A stretch of 64,000 bases of DNA, taken from the NCBI GenBank assembly GCA_017302715.1, contig JAFLCD010000004.1, positions 1 to 64,000 of the forward strand, in the 5' to 3' direction. Both the position numbers and the translations under genes were made by a program. Origin of the DNA: Deltaproteobacteria bacterium (lineage in GTDB: Bacteria; Bdellovibrionota; UBA2394). Each line of letters begins with the position of its first letter. Position 1 is the first letter of the stretch. Under the pieces are notes generated by a model. It made no database searches and was not told where the DNA came from. It saw only the letters and a program-made list of their open reading frames with translations. Shown here piece after piece: positions 61,451 to 64,000 of this stretch.

Positions 61451-63058
61451 ATGAAAAAATCCCTGATTTCTTTTTTAGGAATACTTCTTTTGATTCCCGT
61501 AGGGGTCGTTTCTGCCCAAACTCCTGCCAACGAATTTGTCTATAATAACTCGGCTGAGCCCGAGAGCCTTGATCCTCATCGACTGACCACTCACAATGAC
61601 GGGCTTTTGGTTTTGCAAATGTTTGAAGGTCTTCTCACTCGCGATCGCGATTACACGACGTTGAAGGGCGCCGCCGCGGAGAAATGGGATATTTCGAAAG
61701 ATGGAAAAACTTATACGTTTACGATTCGTCCAAATCTTAAGTGGTCGAATGGCGATCCGCTCACGCTCGAGCACATTCGCAATTCATTTATTCGCGCGCT
61801 CGATCCACTCGTTTCGAATCAATATATTCTTTGGTACACCGATACGATTGTAGGTGCGAGAGAGCTCGCCGATGGTTTTAAAAATGCGGATAAGAGAAAA
61901 GAGCTTGAAGAAAAATTCGGCGTTAAGATCAAAGGTAAAAATCAAATTCAAATCATTTTGAAAGCGCCTTCGGCTGCATTTATTCAATATGTTACTCAGC
62001 CCCCATTTTCTTTTGTGCACCCATCGATGTACGATCCCCAATCCAAAGCTTGGAATGACCCTTCTAAATTTATCGTCAACGGTGCTTACAAAATGACGGA
62101 GTGGAAAGTGAACCAAGCCGTGAAGCTCGAAAAAAATCCGCAATTTCGTGAAGCCAATTCCGTAGCCATTCCAAAAATCACGGCGATGGCGATGAATGAT
62201 GAAGGCGCGACTTTAAATTTATTTCGAACTAACAAAATCGATTGGACGGGAGAGAGCACACTCTCTTCGACGAGAGTACCTTCGTTGCGTGGCGATCCCG
62301 CTTTTCGTATCACTCCTTATTTTGCGACAGCGACTTATTTATTTAATATGACGAGAGCACCCTTTACAGATGTTCGCGTACGTAGAGCTCTCTCGCTTGC
62401 GATTCATCGCGCCGAACTTGCAGACAAAGTCATGAAAGGCGGACAAATTCCGACGACGAGATTTATTCCTCCCGGGGTAAAAAATTACGAATATCCTGTG
62501 GTGCCACCAAAACCTTTTGATCGATCCATTGAAGAGGCAAAAAAACTTTTAGCTGCAGCAGGATTTCCTGAGGGCAAAAATTTTCCAAAAGCGGTGATTT
62601 TGTACAACACTCAAGAACAAAATCATCGCGTGGCTCAGGCCATTCAGCAGATGTGGAAAAAATATTTGAATATCAATCTCGAGCTTCAAAATATGGAGTG
62701 GAAGGTTTTTATTCAGGAACAACGGGCTCGTCATTTTGATGTCTCTCGACAGTCTTGGATTGCGGACTATCCGGATCCAGCGCAATTGCTCGATATTTAT
62801 ATGAGCGATAGTGGTAACAACCATACCGGTTGGGCAAATGCCAAGTTCGATAAGCTTTTAAGAGATTCGGCTTCAGAAATGAACGTTAAGAAACGTATGG
62901 CTATGCTTGGTCAGGCAGAGAAGATTCTGATGGAAGAAGTGCCTGTGGTTCCGCTCTATCATTCGGTTTATTTTTCTTTGATGTCGCCTCGGATGGAGGG
63001 TTTTCAGACCAATATGTTTGGGATGTATCAGTTTAGATATCTCTCAAAGAAGAAATAG
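61451..63058 (+). CDS. oppA: Peptide ABC transporter substrate-binding protein (OppA family)
   Basis: This 535-residue secreted protein has signal peptide KKSLISFLGILLLIPVGVVSA cut before QTPA. The family pattern SAEPESLDPHRLTTHNDGLL, EGLLTRD, YTFTIRPNLKWSNGDPLT and DVRVRRALSLAIHRAEL matches solute-binding protein family 5. It delivers oligopeptides to an inner-membrane permease; the permease genes are not in the window. It is followed 95 bp on by tRNA-Glu. Confidence 0.92.
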   Translation: MKKSLISFLGILLLIPVGVVSAQTPANEFVYNNSAEPESLDPHRLTTHNDGLLVLQMFEGLLTRDRDYTTLKGAAAEKWDISKDGKTYTFTIRPNLKWSNGDPLTLEHIRNSFIRALDPLVSNQYILWYTDTIVGARELADGFKNADKRKELEEKFGVKIKGKNQIQIILKAPSAAFIQYVTQPPFSFVHPSMYDPQSKAWNDPSKFIVNGAYKMTEWKVNQAVKLEKNPQFREANSVAIPKITAMAMNDEGATLNLFRTNKIDWTGESTLSSTRVPSLRGDPAFRITPYFATATYLFNMTRAPFTDVRVRRALSLAIHRAELADKVMKGGQIPTTRFIPPGVKNYEYPVVPPKPFDRSIEEAKKLLAAAGFPEGKNFPKAVILYNTQEQNHRVAQAIQQMWKKYLNINLELQNMEWKVFIQEQRARHFDVSRQSWIADYPDPAQLLDIYMSDSGNNHTGWANAKFDKLLRDSASEMNVKKRMAMLGQAEKILMEEVPVVPLYHSVYFSLMSPRMEGFQTNMFGMYQFRYLSKKK

Positions 63059-63153
63059 ACGTTCTTGAAAATATGCACTTTTAGGGTGTTTATTTTTCGG
63101 AATTCTTTCGATAGTGTTTTTTGATTCCGCTAGTCGAATAGATTAGCTGACGC

Positions 63154-63231
63154 GTCCCCGTCGTCTAGCCCGGTCCAGGACACCTCCCTTTCACGGAGGT
63201 AACCAGGGTTCGAATCCCTGCGGGGACGCCA
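63154..63231 (+). tRNA. tRNA-Glu (anticodon TTC)
   Basis: The 7-bp acceptor GTCCCCG/CGGGGAC pairs perfectly and CCA is encoded (63229-63231). The anticodon stem CCTCC/GGAGG carries loop CTTTCAC with anticodon TTC at 63190-63192. The T-arm reads CAGGGTTCGAATCCCTG. These are the usual bacterial tRNA-Glu positions. Sequences like its 3' half recur downstream. Confidence 0.97.
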
Positions 63232-63358
63232 TTTCCTGATCACTTTTTCCCGCCAACTTCTTCAGACTGCGATACTCGGGTTTCGCGGCCTCAATAGGCC
63301 AGCTCAACCACTGCGTTTCTCGTCTTCATCGTTGGCGGAAAAAATTGATTCAGGAAAT
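63231..63358. repeat. Long imperfect inverted repeat directly behind tRNA-Glu
   Basis: The left arm (63231-63257) and right arm (63331-63358) are complementary in about 25 of 28 positions. The 73-bp loop contains a nested hairpin GGCCT-CAAT-AGGCC (63287-63300). The left arm starts at the last base of the encoded CCA. This could be a MITE-like insertion, a recombination scar or a structured RNA. Confidence 0.6.
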
Positions 63359-63365
63359 TGGAGAT

Positions 63366-63536
63366 CGTCCCGCAGGTTGATTCGAACCCTGTCAGTGAAA
63401 CGGTTGGGTTTGAATCCCTCGACGGTACTTGAAATCTCCGGGGGAGATTTCAAGACAGGAGAGAAACGTGAGAGATTTTGTTTTGGAATATTTGTAGTGA
63501 AGCAAATTAAAAGACGGTTTTGTTGCGGGGACGCCA
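63366..63536. repeat. tRNA-Glu-like fragments and a perfect 12-bp hairpin
   Basis: Three pieces resemble the tRNA 3' half. An inverted copy of T-arm plus acceptor lies at about 63366-63400. A direct T-arm-like stretch GGGTTTGAATCCC lies near 63407-63419. GCGGGGACGCCA at 63525-63536 is identical to the tRNA end (63220-63231). Between them CTTGAAATCTCC/GGAGATTTCAAG (63428-63439 with 63443-63454) forms a perfect stem with a GGG loop but no T-run. The region to 63620 holds no convincing gene. Confidence 0.6.
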
Positions 63537-63620
63537 ATTTCTTACCAGAGATACCTTGTAAAATTTCATTCAAATTTAAACTCAATTGAAAAATGAAAAT
63601 TACTGAGGCATAGTCCTCGC

Positions 63621-64000
63621 TTGATTATCACCCCCTTTCTTATCGGACATGGGCGAGCAGGTGCTGCACTTCAGAAATCACTGGCATTAATTGGGACGCA
63701 ATATCCGCAATATAAAATTGCCGATTGTAGAATTCTCGCCCGTGGTGCGCGTCTTGAGGGAATGGCAAAGGACACAGACAATCCTATTCTTTTAATCGCA
63801 AATCCGCCTGGCTTACACTCTATATATATTGAAGAAGCTGCGCGGAGTGGTTTCAAAGCGGTGGTTGTTGAAAAACCTTCTTGCGTGCGGCATGAAGAAA
63901 TTTCTGTTTTGGAGAAAGTAAAAATTCCCGTCGCCGTCTGTCATATCTATCGGCAGATGTGGGGACCTCAAACTTTAAAAGCCATGATCGATTCTGGAGA
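63621..64000 (+). CDS. Gfo/Idh/MocA-type oxidoreductase, N-terminal part (cut by window edge)
   Basis: Read from the TTG at 63621, the frame is open to the window end: IITPFLIGHGRAGAALQKSL (NAD(P) fold with GHGRAG), ILLIANPPGLHSIYIEEA, SGFKAVVVEKPS (the EKP of the family), HIYRQMWGPQ. It is likely an NAD(P)-dependent sugar or related dehydrogenase. The start is uncertain; GAGG lies 12 nt upstream. No ATG is available earlier in frame. The rest of the gene is outside the window. Confidence 0.8.
   Translation, partial: MIITPFLIGHGRAGAALQKSLALIGTQYPQYKIADCRILARGARLEGMAKDTDNPILLIANPPGLHSIYIEEAARSGFKAVVVEKPSCVRHEEISVLEKVKIPVAVCHIYRQMWGPQTLKAMIDSG

Noticed and set aside
63304-63589. Open frames on both strands downstream of tRNA-Glu
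   Set aside because: They cross the inverted repeat and tRNA-like fragments, so they are likely by-products of structured non-coding DNA.

Overview
The window looks like a moderately AT-rich chromosome segment (roughly 40% GC by eye) from a motile, double-membraned bacterium. FlgH and FlgI (L and P rings), several lipoprotein or secreted proteins and an OppA-type binding protein all point to a Gram-negative envelope. The gene order (fliL-M-N-O-P-Q-R-flhB-flhA-flhF-flhG-fliA, then flgF-G-A-H-I-J-M-N-K-L-csrA-fliW-fliC), the many small secreted hypotheticals and the short palindromic repeats remind me of Bdellovibrionota and related former deltaproteobacteria. That placement is an inference without a database search.

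Layout. 1-3.7 kb: end of deoC, a palindrome cluster, a small secreted protein, a bifunctional homocysteine methyltransferase/methylenetetrahydrofolate reductase and a secreted hypothetical. 3.9-12.5 kb: dnaE, an unusual flagellin carrying seven FG-GAP/VCBS-type repeats, hflX, and two genes overlapping behind it. 12.6-13.9 kb: an accessory patch with an HNH endonuclease gene between two related AT-rich hairpins and several copies of a CCCGGG-centred palindrome. 14.0-24.9 kb: flagellar export and switch operon behind a sigma-54-type promoter, ending with fliA and a small membrane protein. 25.8-36.1 kb: rod, ring, hook-junction, regulatory and flagellin genes. 36.3-41.5 kb: a histidine kinase, a response-regulator diguanylate cyclase and a response-regulator/PilZ protein. 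41.5-46.8 kb: an acyltransferase-ACP-adenylate ligase fusion and fmdB-groES-groEL. 46.9-63.1 kb: housekeeping and hypothetical genes (tandem paralogous secreted proteins, PIN-PhoH, HPF, aspartase, MerR-Mrp-DnaJ, M20 peptidase, HD hydrolase, OppA). 63.1-64 kb: tRNA-Glu, a structured region with fragments resembling that tRNA, and the start of a Gfo/Idh/MocA oxidoreductase.

How the genes fit together. The two flagellar blocks give the export gate, C-ring, rod, P and L rings, hook-filament junction, the late-gene switch FliA/FlgM and the CsrA/FliW flagellin control pair. The kinase/GGDEF/PilZ trio directly behind fliC would plausibly connect an envelope signal to c-di-GMP and motility. A second flagellin far from these operons replaces the usual variable surface domain with a predicted seven-bladed beta-propeller, and is the most unusual gene here.

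The window also carries at least four families of short inverted repeats (CCTGTCCCGGGACAGG palindromes, AT-rich hairpins with 9-nt loops, GGGGTCGGG/AAGGTGCCAGG elements and GGGGACGGAGCA repeats). Some sit inside open reading frames. The bases downstream of tRNA-Glu hold a long inverted repeat and several fragments resembling the tRNA 3' half.
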